DNA of 28,973 bases from Planctomicrobium sp. (lineage in GTDB: Bacteria > Planctomycetota > Planctomycetia > Planctomycetales > Planctomycetaceae): positions 1 through 28,973 of the forward strand of contig JABJMI010000086.1 in assembly GCA_018659505.1 (NCBI GenBank), given 5' to 3'. The position numbers were made by a program, and so were the translations under genes. Shown here in pieces: positions 1-8,012 of the stretch (positions are counted from its first letter, which is position 1; each line of letters begins with the position of its first letter). The notes beneath the pieces were generated by a model that ran no database searches, was not told where the DNA came from, and saw only the letters and a program-made list of their open reading frames with translations.

Positions 1-67
1 CATCAAAAATGCTGAGCTTCAACAGTATTGATAACGAAAAATTCAAGGACTGGATCAAACTTTCTGA

Positions 68-937
68 TCAAGGTGTATCAGATATACATTGCCAGGCTGC
101 GATGGCATCTTTCACCTCTGCGACGTCATGGACGCGGAGGATGTCGGCATGTTGTTCTGCCAAAGCAATAGAGACACCAATCGTGCCCGCCAGTCTCTCT
201 TCAACAGATCGACCGATGATCTTGCCGAGGAATCGTTTGCGTGAATGCCCAATCAGAACCGGATGACCAAACGCACGCAACTTTTCAACATTCTTTAACA
301 GCGACAAGTTATGTTGAGCCGTCTTGCCGAAGCCTATTCCGGGATCGACCACGATTCGGTTGGCTGAAATTCCTCGCACAGTGAGAGCTTCAACTCTCTG
401 CTGAAGATACTCAATCACTTCACGAACGACATCTGTATATTGTGGTTCATTCTGCATTGTTTGTGGTGATCCCAGCATGTGCATGAGGATAACTCCACAA
501 TCAGAATCGGTCGCGACATCTATCATTTTTTCATCGAACGTAAACGCTGAGACATCATTGATCACACAGGCTCCTGCTGACAGAGCTTCTTTTGCGACTT
601 GAGCTTTCATTGTATCGACAGCGATTGGAACTGAGATTCGATCCGCCAATTGATTGATGACAGGAATCACTCGCTGTAACTCATCTTCAACTGAAACCGG
701 TGTCGCTCCCGGGCGAGTTGATTCCCCGCCGATGTCCAGAATGTCGGCGCCTTGTTCGACGAGTTCTAAGGCATGATCAATCGCTTTCGCTGAGCTGAAC
801 CATTCACCGCCATCAGAAAAGCTGTCCGGGGTCACGTTCACAATCCCCATGATCTTCGGAGTGAGACCAAGTTCCCAAGTCGTTTCTCCGAGACACCAAG
901 TCCGAGTTTCCAGATGTTTGTCCGGTTTCATAATCAT
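68..937 (-). CDS. folP: dihydropteroate synthase
   Basis: Condenses 6-hydroxymethyl-7,8-dihydropterin pyrophosphate with p-aminobenzoate to give dihydropteroate in cytosolic folate synthesis; it is the sulfonamide target. The 289-residue product has the usual length and the family signatures in order: MGIVNVTPDSFSDGG at 30-44, DIGGESTRPGA at 68-78, the VDTMK strand near 107-111, DPGIGFGK at 198-205, GHSRKRFLG at 230-238 and the C-terminal RVHDV at 268-272. All form the TIM-barrel pterin and pABA sites and look intact. An ATG at 937 is preceded by a GAGGGAAG-like ribosome site; a second ATG two codons later is equally possible. It lies 45 bp downstream of the M20 peptidase gene on the same strand, the gap being filled by a heptad repeat, so co-transcription is plausible but functionally unlinked. 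The family assignment is very secure. Confidence 0.97.
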   Translation of the reverse strand: MIMKPDKHLETRTWCLGETTWELGLTPKIMGIVNVTPDSFSDGGEWFSSAKAIDHALELVEQGADILDIGGESTRPGATPVSVEDELQRVIPVINQLADRISVPIAVDTMKAQVAKEALSAGACVINDVSAFTFDEKMIDVATDSDCGVILMHMLGSPQTMQNEPQYTDVVREVIEYLQQRVEALTVRGISANRIVVDPGIGFGKTAQHNLSLLKNVEKLRAFGHPVLIGHSRKRFLGKIIGRSVEERLAGTIGVSIALAEQHADILRVHDVAEVKDAIAAWQCISDTP

Positions 938-951
938 GAGTACGTGCTTCC

Positions 952-979
952 CTCAACTCTCAACCCTAGACCTTCAACT
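952..979. repeat. degenerate heptanucleotide array, locus A
   Basis: Four consecutive 7-bp units fill most of the gap between folP and the M20 peptidase gene. Typical units are CTCAACT and CTAGACC. Read on the minus strand this is the TTGAG/GTCTAG pattern seen again at 2191, 2351 and 20565. No coding function is apparent. Confidence 0.6.
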
Positions 980-982
980 CCT

Positions 983-2182
983 TCAAACTGTCCCTGTGCC
1001 AATCAGTAAACCAATACGGCACGCATTGAGGAACTGGTCGATGTGTAACTCTTCTTTGACTGTATGAATGTTGTTCTGCCCACAGCCCATGGTGACGGTC
1101 GGTAAGCCGTGTGCGTTCATCCAGTTGGCATCGAGACCACCGTTGCTGATTTTCGTGATCGGTTCGAGCCCGACTGACTCCATTGCGCTGAGTGCTGTTT
1201 GAACCACCGGATCTTTGACATCAATTTTGAAGGACTCGTACTTATGGCGGGTTGAGAATGTCAGCTTGCCCTTTTTGCCATCGACGTTTGTGATCTCTTT
1301 GATCGATTGCTTGAAGGCTTTCTCGATTGCTTTGAGGATCTTAGCTCGGAAGATTGGATTGTGGCTGCGGGCTTCGGCGGTGATGTTCAACTTATCCATG
1401 ACGACATTCGTTGCATCTCCACCCTTGATGACACCGAAGTTACTTGTCCCGGATTGTTTCCCTTTTTCGATCAGTCCGTGCCAACCATCGTCGACGAGTG
1501 AGTTAATTGCCTTCGCTGCGATGGCAAGTGCGCTAACCCCTTGTTCGGGATGAGCACCCGCGTGGCTGGCGATCCCTTCAATTTCGATATCAATATGATC
1601 ATCACCAGTTGCACCGATGACAGCGAGGTTTGCCAGACCACCATCCCAGTTGAAACAGGCTTTGGGATTGCCCAACTTCTTGATCGCAACATTCTTCGCT
1701 CCGACGAGTCCGATTTCTTCTTGCACTGCGAACAATAACGTCAGCGGCGGATGCGGGAGGTCATGTTCTTTGATGAGACGAATTGAATTCAACACGACCG
1801 CTGCGCCGGCGCGATCGTCACCACCAAGTGCAGTCGTCGGGTCTTTCGACTTAATCAAGTTTCCCTTGCGAACAGGTTGGCAACCAACGCACAGAGGAAC
1901 GGTATCAATGTGTGCCATCATCAGTCGGCGTGGTTGTCGAGGCTTACCTGGCAGTTTGACAATCAAGTTGCCGACCTCTCCACCGATGTGACTTTTCTTC
2001 TGTGCCGAATCAAAACTGATCTGCGAATCTTGAATCCCATAAGACTTCAGCTTCTCAACAATAAAACTGGAAACGGCACCTTCGTCTCCACTTTTGCCAG
2101 GAATCGCCATCAGTTCCATGACAAGCTCGACGGCGGAGTCATCAATTAAGTCGGTCAGCATTGTGTAGTTTGTTTCGGACAT
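983..2182 (-). CDS. M20 family metallopeptidase, tripeptidase T-like
   Basis: A cytosolic zinc aminopeptidase or carboxypeptidase-type hydrolase of the M20 family, closest in layout to peptidase T-like proteins that trim tripeptides. The 399 residues show the first metal ligand motif MAHIDTVP (H91, with D93), the bridging aspartate in GGDDRAG (D122), the catalytic glutamate pair in QEEIGL (E155-E156), a metal aspartate in NWDGG (D180) and the late histidine in NNIHTVKE (H373). The middle section, about residues 190-300, is the lid or dimerisation domain (SHAGAHPEQG). No signal peptide is seen. The ATG at 2182 has only weak Shine-Dalgarno support; an internal ATG at codon 8 is the alternative. 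The substrate is inferred from family resemblance only, so no gene symbol is given. Confidence 0.9.
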   Translation of the reverse strand: MSETNYTMLTDLIDDSAVELVMELMAIPGKSGDEGAVSSFIVEKLKSYGIQDSQISFDSAQKKSHIGGEVGNLIVKLPGKPRQPRRLMMAHIDTVPLCVGCQPVRKGNLIKSKDPTTALGGDDRAGAAVVLNSIRLIKEHDLPHPPLTLLFAVQEEIGLVGAKNVAIKKLGNPKACFNWDGGLANLAVIGATGDDHIDIEIEGIASHAGAHPEQGVSALAIAAKAINSLVDDGWHGLIEKGKQSGTSNFGVIKGGDATNVVMDKLNITAEARSHNPIFRAKILKAIEKAFKQSIKEITNVDGKKGKLTFSTRHKYESFKIDVKDPVVQTALSAMESVGLEPITKISNGGLDANWMNAHGLPTVTMGCGQNNIHTVKEELHIDQFLNACRIGLLIGTGTV

Positions 2183-2190
2183 GGTTTTAT

Positions 2191-2218
2191 GGTTGAGAGT
2201 CTAGAGTTGAGAGTAAGG
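2191..2218. repeat. degenerate heptanucleotide array, locus B
   Basis: Four 7-bp units of the TTGAGAG type, for example GGTTGAG and AGTCTAG, start 8 bp upstream of the M20 peptidase start codon. The first two units are identical to those at 2351-2364. Confidence 0.6.
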
Positions 2219-2350
2219 AGAGTGAAGCATATCAAATGGAAGGACGTGACGTGAAACGTGAAAACTTCCCAAAGGGATCAAAAGCCTTTAGCCGGTGGAG
2301 AGTCTAGCGACACCAGATACTAATGGCTGGGAAGCCTTCGGCTTAGAGAA

Positions 2351-2373
2351 GGTTGAGAGTCTAGAGATGAGAG
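2351..2373. repeat. degenerate heptanucleotide array, locus C
   Basis: About three 7-bp units nearly identical to locus B, 160 bp away in the same orientation. The first 16 bases match exactly and the third unit differs by one base. Confidence 0.55.
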
Positions 2374-2428
2374 CAGAAAACAAACTGGATTGAGGACTCG
2401 ATATGAAGCGCGAGCTTTCGAGTTATCA

Positions 2429-2458
2429 CCTTGACCCTCGATCCCTTGCCCCTCAATC
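2429..2458. repeat. degenerate heptanucleotide array, locus D
   Basis: Four 7-bp units of the C-rich sub-type, for example CCTCGAT and CCCTTGC. On the minus strand this gives G tracts of 4, 3 and 3, followed by a final GG, just short of a full G-quadruplex pattern. It sits 14 bp from the MFS terminator hairpin. Confidence 0.6.
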
Positions 2459-2472
2459 CATTTCATAAACAA

Positions 2473-2505
2473 AGCGACCCGGCGTGATCGGCACGCCGGG
2501 TCGCT
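2473..2505 (-). terminator. hairpin terminator of the MFS transporter gene
   Basis: A perfect 14-bp stem (arms 2473-2486 and 2492-2505, GC-rich core ACCCGGCGTG) with a 5-base loop lies 24 bp after the MFS stop codon. On the minus strand the stem is followed by TTTGTTTAT, a usable U-rich tail. The plus-strand side is followed by TAAAAA, so it is not a good terminator in that direction. Confidence 0.8.
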
Positions 2506-2529
2506 AAAAACACTTAATTATCAATCGCC

Positions 2530-4113
2530 TTACGATTCAGCGGTTCCGAGTGCTTCTGGGCTGTCCGGAAGATCTGGTTGATCTTCAAGTTCGACAGCTT
2601 TGTAGCCGCCGGACATCTTGAATCCGATGATCAAGAGCAGATAGCAAACTGCCATCGTCAACGGGACATAAGATGTCAGCTTGAGTGCCATTTTACCTCC
2701 GTGGATACCCGCTTCTTTGACGAGCGGTTCATCTGTTTCAGCGGTCTTCTCAGCGTTGTCCCACCATGCTTTGAGTTCAGCATGGCCTTCGACCTTCTCG
2801 CCAGTTTCTTTGAGCAAAGCATCAACACGATTTAGCTCTTTTCCACCATCTGTAAGGACACCAACCTTTGCTCCGTTCAGTCCGACCGTTTCGAAGCTCA
2901 TGAATTCGCTTTTTTCGTTCGCTTTATAACGGTCAAAAGTTTCTCCCGCTTCCGTTTCTAATTGTTGGGATGCAAAATAGTCTTGTTCAAAGCCAATCGC
3001 AGGACCACCTAGCAGTCCGGCTGAAAGCATCCCGACACCGCCCAACATTCCAATCGCGACCGCTCCACCTTTCGGGAAGCGTTCAGAGGCAACACCAAGC
3101 ATTGTCGGCCAAAGGAAAGTTTTTCCACATGCGTAAACTGTGGCGGCGATGACACAAATCAATACCGTTTCTGCGTTACTAAGCAGTGTGAGTCCCAAAA
3201 AACCAAGAATCGCACTAACAAGGAGGAGTCCCAGCGGTGAGATGCGGTGAACAATTGGACCAGCAACGAATCGTAAGACAAACATCAATGATGATGTGTA
3301 AACAAACAGAGCCAGACCTTTTGCATTGGAGCCCATCATCGCTCCGGTGATTTTGGCGATCCAGGAATCTGTACCGAGTTCGACGTAACCGACCATCGCA
3401 TGGATAAGAAGTAGGAACAACATCAGAGGTGCGAACACGGTTCCGATCATTTGACCCAAAGTTGCACCGGCTGAGGCAGCTTCCGATTTCGGGAACTTTT
3501 GACCGAACAGCATCACTCCGTAGATGATCACAGGCACGAGGAAGAGAGACATTTGAATCTTCCAGTCTACGGGAGCAACATTCGCATCTGCATTTCCAGC
3601 CATAAACGCGGATGCCAATCCACCGATGACCAAACCAGCTGGCCAGCCAGCATGAAGAATGTTCAAGTAGTGAGTCTTATTTTTCGGGAAGAGAGTCGCT
3701 GTCAGCGGATTCACCACTGCTTCAGCGAGACCATTCGCGATTGCGAAAATGAACATTCCCCAGAATAGGCAGTTGTAAGCACCGGCTTTTCCACTCGCTT
3801 CGAATGCAGCTGGAGCAGCGAAAGTGACCACAGCGGAAACCACATGAAGGATGAATGCCAGAATCATCAGGCGACCGTAGCCGACTTTGTCAGCGATCAA
3901 CGAACTCAAGATAATCACAATTCCAAACCCAGTCAGACCACCTCCGGTGATCGTTCCGAGTTCTGTCATTGTGAACCCAAACTCGACAGCCCACTGACCT
4001 AAAATACCGCCTCGCACTGAGTACCCGACTCCGGCAGCTAAAATTGCCATAAAGCCAGCATAAAGCAGTCTTTTAGCGTTAGGGAACGGGGACTCGGAAC
4101 TGTTGTCGCTCAT
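2530..4113 (-). CDS. MFS transporter with enlarged loop before the last helix
   Basis: An inner-membrane permease of the major facilitator superfamily, about 527 residues from the ATG at 4113. I prefer that start because GGAGAG lies just before it and MSDNSSES makes a normal cytosolic N-terminus; an in-frame upstream ATG at 4182 would add 23 unconvincing residues. Around a dozen hydrophobic segments are visible, beginning at LLYAGFMAILAAGVGYSVRGG, and the family-type loop ADKVGYGRLM follows the second helix. A hydrophilic insert of roughly 100 residues (about 390-490) rich in E, K and D sits between the penultimate segment and the last one (SYVPLTMAVCYLLLIIGF). Typical MFS proteins have no such insert there. 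The substrate cannot be read from the sequence; sugar or organic-anion transport are both possible. It is divergent from the feo operon, and no functional link is visible. Confidence 0.85.
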   Translation of the reverse strand: MSDNSSESPFPNAKRLLYAGFMAILAAGVGYSVRGGILGQWAVEFGFTMTELGTITGGGLTGFGIVIILSSLIADKVGYGRLMILAFILHVVSAVVTFAAPAAFEASGKAGAYNCLFWGMFIFAIANGLAEAVVNPLTATLFPKNKTHYLNILHAGWPAGLVIGGLASAFMAGNADANVAPVDWKIQMSLFLVPVIIYGVMLFGQKFPKSEAASAGATLGQMIGTVFAPLMLFLLLIHAMVGYVELGTDSWIAKITGAMMGSNAKGLALFVYTSSLMFVLRFVAGPIVHRISPLGLLLVSAILGFLGLTLLSNAETVLICVIAATVYACGKTFLWPTMLGVASERFPKGGAVAIGMLGGVGMLSAGLLGGPAIGFEQDYFASQQLETEAGETFDRYKANEKSEFMSFETVGLNGAKVGVLTDGGKELNRVDALLKETGEKVEGHAELKAWWDNAEKTAETDEPLVKEAGIHGGKMALKLTSYVPLTMAVCYLLLIIGFKMSGGYKAVELEDQPDLPDSPEALGTAES

Positions 4114-4347
4114 ACAATCTCTCCAGAATATAAATCTATGTTGATGATATCTTTGTTGACCAAATACAACTGGGTCGTGCATCGTATCGGTCGGGAATGA
4201 TGTTTTCCACGCAACGGGGAGAAGTTTCTGAAGAGCAATCAGGAAATCTACGTAGATTGAAAAGAAACGGCTATATTTAAGGAGTTCCGTCGCAGGGATA
4301 GCGAATAACCTTTCTAATATTCTTGAGAATTCTATTTACAAATTGAT

Positions 4348-4375
4348 TTGCACTGGTCTGATGGGCTGTTACAAT
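4348..4375 (+). promoter_or_regulatory. candidate sigma70-type promoter of the feo operon
   Basis: TTGCAC at 4348-4353 and TACAAT at 4370-4375 are separated by 16 bp, a near-consensus vegetative promoter. Transcription would begin near 4382, about 40 bp before the feoA start at 4423. The fit also argues against an earlier feoA start at 4348. It is predicted by eye only. Confidence 0.5.
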
Positions 4376-4388
4376 TCGATAGACTTCC

Positions 4389-4403
4389 TGAGACTGAGTC
4401 TCA
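4389..4403. promoter_or_regulatory. 7-1-7 palindromic operator candidate upstream of feoA
   Basis: TGAGACTGAGTCTCA is a perfect 7-1-7 inverted repeat located at about +8 to +22 relative to the predicted transcription start and 19 bp before the feoA ATG. Fur-family repressors classically bind 7-1-7 sites with TGA/TCA ends, and this site keeps those ends and the spacing but not the AT-rich core. Placement just after the promoter fits a repressor. The identity of the regulator is inference. Confidence 0.4.
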
Positions 4404-4422
4404 ATTCGAACTGAGAGTGCCA

Positions 4423-4677
4423 ATGTCCACATCAACCTGTTCACAAGTGATTCCGTTAGATCTTCTGCAATCATCTGAGTGCGGACGCGTTGTCGAAATG
4501 GTCGCTTCTGAAGAGTGGTTGCATCGTTTACAGGAACTTGGTCTCCGTGAAGGTGTCACCGTTCGTATGGTCAAGACTGGTGAACCTTGTATTCTCGCAG
4601 TTCAGGGTCATCGCTTCACTTTCCGGTGTGATCCTTCCACGATGATTTTGGTTGAACCAGTACCGTCCGCAGCCTGA
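4423..4677 (+). CDS. feoA: FeoA family protein (first copy)
   Basis: A small cytosolic SH3-like protein that assists FeoB in ferrous iron uptake. From the ATG at 4423 the product is 84 residues, close to the usual FeoA length of 75-85. The FeoA fold is visible as the initial strand (VIPLDLL), GRVVEMVAS, the conserved helix LQELGLREGVTVRMV, and the terminal strands AVQGHRFTFRCDPSTMILVEPV. The signature LxxLGLxxG matches the family well. An in-frame upstream ATG at 4348 would fall inside the predicted promoter, so it is rejected. It is the first gene of feoA-feoA-feoB, with 45 bp to the next start. It is only distantly similar to the second copy, so this is not a recent duplication. Confidence 0.9.
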   Translation: MSTSTCSQVIPLDLLQSSECGRVVEMVASEEWLHRLQELGLREGVTVRMVKTGEPCILAVQGHRFTFRCDPSTMILVEPVPSAA

Positions 4678-4722
4678 TTCTAGTTGTGATCTTCAATTTA
4701 GCGACGATTGACAACGAGTCGA

Positions 4723-4974
4723 ATGCAGAATCAATCTGAAATCCTCAAAACACTCGCTGACGTCAAGCAGGTCGGAACGACAGTTCGTATTGTGGATGTG
4801 TTGGGTGACGACGCGGTTGCTCTGCGTTTGATGGAAATGGGTCTGACTGAAGATGAAGAAGTTGAGCTATTGGGGTTTGCTCCGCTTGGTGATCCGATTG
4901 AATTTTCGGTTCGCGGCTATCGACTCTCTCTAAGATCGTCAGAAGCCGCACGAGTACATATCGAAACAATTTAA
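4723..4974 (+). CDS. feoA: FeoA family protein (second copy)
   Basis: The second SH3-like FeoA partner of the iron transporter, 83 residues from ATG 4723. An alternative TTG at 4708 would add five residues; neither start has a strong ribosome site. Family features are KTLADVKQVGTTVRIVDV, the helix LRLMEMGLTEDEEVELLGFAP, the GDPIEFSVRGYRLSLR strand pair, and the C-terminal EAARVHIE, which is the classical FeoA ending. This copy is closer to the canonical family than the first. It ends 43 bp before feoB. Two consecutive FeoA proteins ahead of FeoB occur in other bacteria, where the copies may form a heteromeric assembly with FeoB; that role is inferred here. Confidence 0.92.
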   Translation: MQNQSEILKTLADVKQVGTTVRIVDVLGDDAVALRLMEMGLTEDEEVELLGFAPLGDPIEFSVRGYRLSLRSSEAARVHIETI

Positions 4975-5017
4975 AGCCTGCTCTCCTCCCTCCAAAAGAA
5001 TTCTTCGGTAAGTCGCT

Positions 5018-7225
5018 ATGGCAAATTCGGTCGAGACATCTTCCTCTGAAACGAATTTGACAGTCGCCTTCATCGGCAATCCGAACACAGGCAAAAGTAC
5101 ACTCTTCAATGCGATCTCTGGTGGTCAGGCGAGAGTCGGCAATTTTCCGGGAGTGACCGTCGAGAAGAAGGTCGGGAAGTGTACGTTCGAAAACAGATCC
5201 GTCACGCTGATTGATCTCCCGGGAACATACAGTCTCTCTCCGCGATCCGCTGATGAGATGGTTTCGGTGGATGTTTTGCTCGGACGCCAGTCAGATGTCG
5301 CCACTCCGCAGGCAGTTGTCTGCATCGTCGATTCATCCAATCTCGAACGAAATCTGTATCTCTTCAGCCAGGTACGGGACTTAAATTTACCGACAGTCCT
5401 CGTTTTGAACATGTGGGACTTGGCACAGACTCGGGGAGTTGAAATTGACCCCAAAGCCCTGCAAGAGCGACTAGGCGTGCCAGTCATCACGACTTCGGCA
5501 CATCGCAAAATCGGAATCGATGAAGTCGGTAAGGCGGTCGTGGCAGCCATTGAATCAGAAGTCAAACCGCCACCAAAATTGTTTCCTGCTGAATTCTATG
5601 AAGAGATCGAAAAGCTCTCTAATTGGATCGTAGAACGTGGCGGAGAACCGGTTCATTTTTATCTTTTAGAACGCATGCTCTTAGACGTTCGCGGAGCCAG
5701 TGAAGAGTCAGTCGGCAAGCAGCTGACACCTGATCTCAAGGAATACCTGGGCGAAGCTCGGTTGAGACTCGCCTCCTCTGGCTGTCGTATTCCCGCCGTG
5801 GAAACGAAGTTACGGTACAACTGGATTCGCGAACAACTTGATGGTGTCCTGACCCGCACAACGTCTGATCAGACAGCGAGTGTCAGTGATAAGCTCGATA
5901 AGATACTCACGCACCGTTTCCTTGGGATTCTCTTCTTTGCCTTCTTAATGTTTCTCGTCTTTCAGGCAATCTACAGCTGGTCAGGTCCGTTTATGGACAT
6001 GATCGAGAACTTCCAGGGATTCATTACTGGTCTCGTCGAAGGCTGGATGCAACCGGGAATGCTCCGCAGCTTGATCGTTGACGGAGCAATTGCTGGCGTC
6101 GGATCAGTGATCATCTTCCTTCCGCAAATCATTGCACTGTTCGCGTTCATCGCAATCCTTGAAGACTGTGGCTACATGGCACGGGCTGCATTCCTAATGG
6201 ATAAGTTAATGACCCGCGTCGGACTAAGTGGAAAATCGTTTCTGCCGCTGATGTCCTCATTTGCGTGTGCAATCCCCGGCGTGATGGCAACCAGAGTTAT
6301 TGAGAATCGTCGCGACCGCATGGTTACCATGCTGGTCGCACCACTAATGAGTTGCTCGGCACGACTGCCTGTTTACCTGCTGATGATTTACACATTCATC
6401 CCAGCGAGCCTCTTTTTCGGTTGGTTGAATCTACAAGGTGTTGTCCTGTTCGCGATGTACAGTCTTGGAGCCGTCGTCGCGATTCCAATTGCCTGGATCT
6501 TGAAGAAAACATTCTTCAAGGGCGAGACACCGCCCTTCGTCATGGAACTTCCACCTTACAAGTGGCCTTCACCGAGAATCGTCTTCGACCGCGTATATGA
6601 TCGAGCGAAAGCGTTCGTGCTGCGGGCTGGGTCACTGATCTTTAGTGTGACCGTTTTAGTTTGGGCACTCAGTTATTTCCCTTCGGATCATACAGAACTC
6701 TTCGAAATTGAAACTAACATTGAATCGATTACTGCCACATCTCCAGCTATCGAACTAGAACTTGAAACACTCGCAGAACGACATAACCAGCTCTCCGGTC
6801 AATTGATACGCGCCAGTTACCTCGGACAGATGGGGCAAGCGATTGAACCGGTTGTCAAACCACTTGGCTGGGACTGGCGAATCGGAATTGGAGCACTCGC
6901 TTCTTTTCCTGCACGCGAAGTGATCATTGCCACAATGGGAACAATTTTCAGCCTCGGCGGTGACGTTGACGAAGAGAACCCGGGACTGAAAAGTGCATTG
7001 ATGGCAGCCAAGTGGCCTGATGGAAGCCCGTTGATTACGATCCCAGTTGCGTTATCAATCATGGTCTTCTTCGCACTCTGCGCTCAATGCGGAGCGACTC
7101 TCATGGTCATTCGCCGTGAAACCAACAGCTGGCGCTGGCCAATTTTCACCTTCACTTACATGACGATTCTTGCGTACGTCGCAGCATTTCTAACATATCA
7201 AATCGGGACACTTCTTGCTGGATAA
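5018..7225 (+). CDS. feoB: ferrous iron transport protein B
   Basis: The inner-membrane Fe(II) importer with an N-terminal G protein, 735 residues, near the family norm of 700-780. The G domain shows G1 GNPNTGKST at 20-28, the G2 threonine in GVTVE near 47, G3 DLPG at 66-69 and G4 NMWD at 131-134. A helical GDI-like linker follows to about 290. The first membrane helix begins near 300. The transport core carries the two Feo signatures DCGYMARAAF at 383-392 and SFACAIPGVMATR at 414-426, whose cysteines have been linked to iron passage. Later helices include the SFPAREVI motif and the final segments around 680-730. The ATG at 5018 opens the third gene of the operon. All key motifs are intact, so a functional iron importer is expected. 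Confidence 0.98.
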   Translation: MANSVETSSSETNLTVAFIGNPNTGKSTLFNAISGGQARVGNFPGVTVEKKVGKCTFENRSVTLIDLPGTYSLSPRSADEMVSVDVLLGRQSDVATPQAVVCIVDSSNLERNLYLFSQVRDLNLPTVLVLNMWDLAQTRGVEIDPKALQERLGVPVITTSAHRKIGIDEVGKAVVAAIESEVKPPPKLFPAEFYEEIEKLSNWIVERGGEPVHFYLLERMLLDVRGASEESVGKQLTPDLKEYLGEARLRLASSGCRIPAVETKLRYNWIREQLDGVLTRTTSDQTASVSDKLDKILTHRFLGILFFAFLMFLVFQAIYSWSGPFMDMIENFQGFITGLVEGWMQPGMLRSLIVDGAIAGVGSVIIFLPQIIALFAFIAILEDCGYMARAAFLMDKLMTRVGLSGKSFLPLMSSFACAIPGVMATRVIENRRDRMVTMLVAPLMSCSARLPVYLLMIYTFIPASLFFGWLNLQGVVLFAMYSLGAVVAIPIAWILKKTFFKGETPPFVMELPPYKWPSPRIVFDRVYDRAKAFVLRAGSLIFSVTVLVWALSYFPSDHTELFEIETNIESITATSPAIELELETLAERHNQLSGQLIRASYLGQMGQAIEPVVKPLGWDWRIGIGALASFPAREVIIATMGTIFSLGGDVDEENPGLKSALMAAKWPDGSPLITIPVALSIMVFFALCAQCGATLMVIRRETNSWRWPIFTFTYMTILAYVAAFLTYQIGTLLAG

Positions 7226-7265
7226 TGAAGAAGTTGAGAAGTGGCAACTCAGAAACGCGTTTTGC

Positions 7266-7284
7266 CGGACACTTTAAGTGTCCG
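7266..7284. repeat. palindrome between feoB and the aldolase gene
   Basis: CGGACACTT and AAGTGTCCG form 9-bp arms around a single T, 40 bp after the feoB stop. No T run follows, so it would be a poor intrinsic terminator. It could be a small dispersed palindromic repeat or an RNA-stabilising 3' hairpin. Confidence 0.5.
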
Positions 7285-7343
7285 ACTAACCAGCTTACGA
7301 TACGAAACTCTACAATTATTCAGTCACTATCTAAGAATACATC

Positions 7344-8000
7344 ATGAGCAAAGAAACCGATTTACAAAGAGTGCTTGACCTAGGGCTGGTTGCGATTATT
7401 CGGGCTCCCAATGGAGATCGATTGCTTGAAGTGGCTGAAGCTCTCTACGCAGGCGGAATTGATGTCATCGAAGTTACGTTTACAGTTCCGGGCGTGATCG
7501 ACATCATCAAGCAGTTGAGAGACAAAATCGGCGACCGAATTCTCCTGGGGGCTGGGACTGTTCTCGATGTCGAAACCGCACGCGCAGCCATTCTCGCTGG
7601 CGCCGAGTTTATCGTCACGCCGACCGTCAACACCGAAGTCATCAAACTCTGTCAGCGATACGGCAAAGTCGTCATGTCCGGAGCGTTCACTCCGACAGAA
7701 ATTCTAACAGCCTGGGAAGCGGGTGCTGATATCGTCAAAGTTTTCCCCGCAGATGTTGGCGGTCCTTCATACTTGAAGGCAGTCCATGGTCCATTGCCGC
7801 AAGTTCGATTACTGCCAACTGGTGGAGTGAATCTCGATACGCTCAATAGCTTCGTAAAAGCCGGAGCCTGTGCAGTTGGACTCGGCGGAGCACTCGTTGA
7901 GAAAGATGCCCTTGAAAATGGAGACATGCAGCGAATCGAAAATGCTGCGAGAGATTTTGTGAAAGCGATGCAGAAAGCTAGGGTATCGAATCAGGATTGA
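7344..8000 (+). CDS. eda: KDPG/KHG aldolase (2-dehydro-3-deoxy-phosphogluconate aldolase)
   Basis: A class I aldolase that splits 2-keto-3-deoxy-6-phosphogluconate (or 4-hydroxy-2-oxoglutarate) into pyruvate and an aldehyde, the last step of the Entner-Doudoroff route and of sugar-acid degradation. The 218-residue TIM barrel has the expected length. The catalytic glutamate lies in VIEVTFT (E43), GAGTVLD at 69-75 and the VTPTVN strand at 91-96 line the active site, the Schiff-base lysine is in DIVKVFPAD (K132), and the phosphate-binding PTGGV is at 158-162. No edd or sugar-acid gene is adjacent, so the physiological substrate is open. It starts 118 bp after feoB, separated by a palindrome, and is probably its own unit. 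An imperfect inverted-repeat arm begins 13 bp after its stop codon. Confidence 0.93.
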   Translation: MSKETDLQRVLDLGLVAIIRAPNGDRLLEVAEALYAGGIDVIEVTFTVPGVIDIIKQLRDKIGDRILLGAGTVLDVETARAAILAGAEFIVTPTVNTEVIKLCQRYGKVVMSGAFTPTEILTAWEAGADIVKVFPADVGGPSYLKAVHGPLPQVRLLPTGGVNLDTLNSFVKAGACAVGLGGALVEKDALENGDMQRIENAARDFVKAMQKARVSNQD

Positions 8001-8012
8001 AGATGATTTTTC

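Larger units (their letters stand above)
2183..2529. other. 347-bp gene-free spacer packed with repeats
   Basis: No plausible gene is seen. The spacer holds heptad arrays at 2191, 2351 and 2429, a small hairpin with AAGCC/GGCTT arms at 2332-2344, a TTTAGCCGGTGG stretch at 2287-2298 that looks like another short dispersed repeat, and the terminator hairpin at 2473-2505 that serves the MFS gene. The promoter of the M20 peptidase gene should lie here, but I could not identify it with confidence. Confidence 0.6.

Noticed and set aside
4277..4474. A minus-strand frame over the feo promoter
   Set aside because: It overlaps the predicted promoter, the operator and the start of feoA, and has no domain or ribosome site.
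7266..7284. The palindrome after feoB as an intrinsic terminator
   Set aside because: The stem is good but no T run follows on either strand, so it is recorded as a repeat only.
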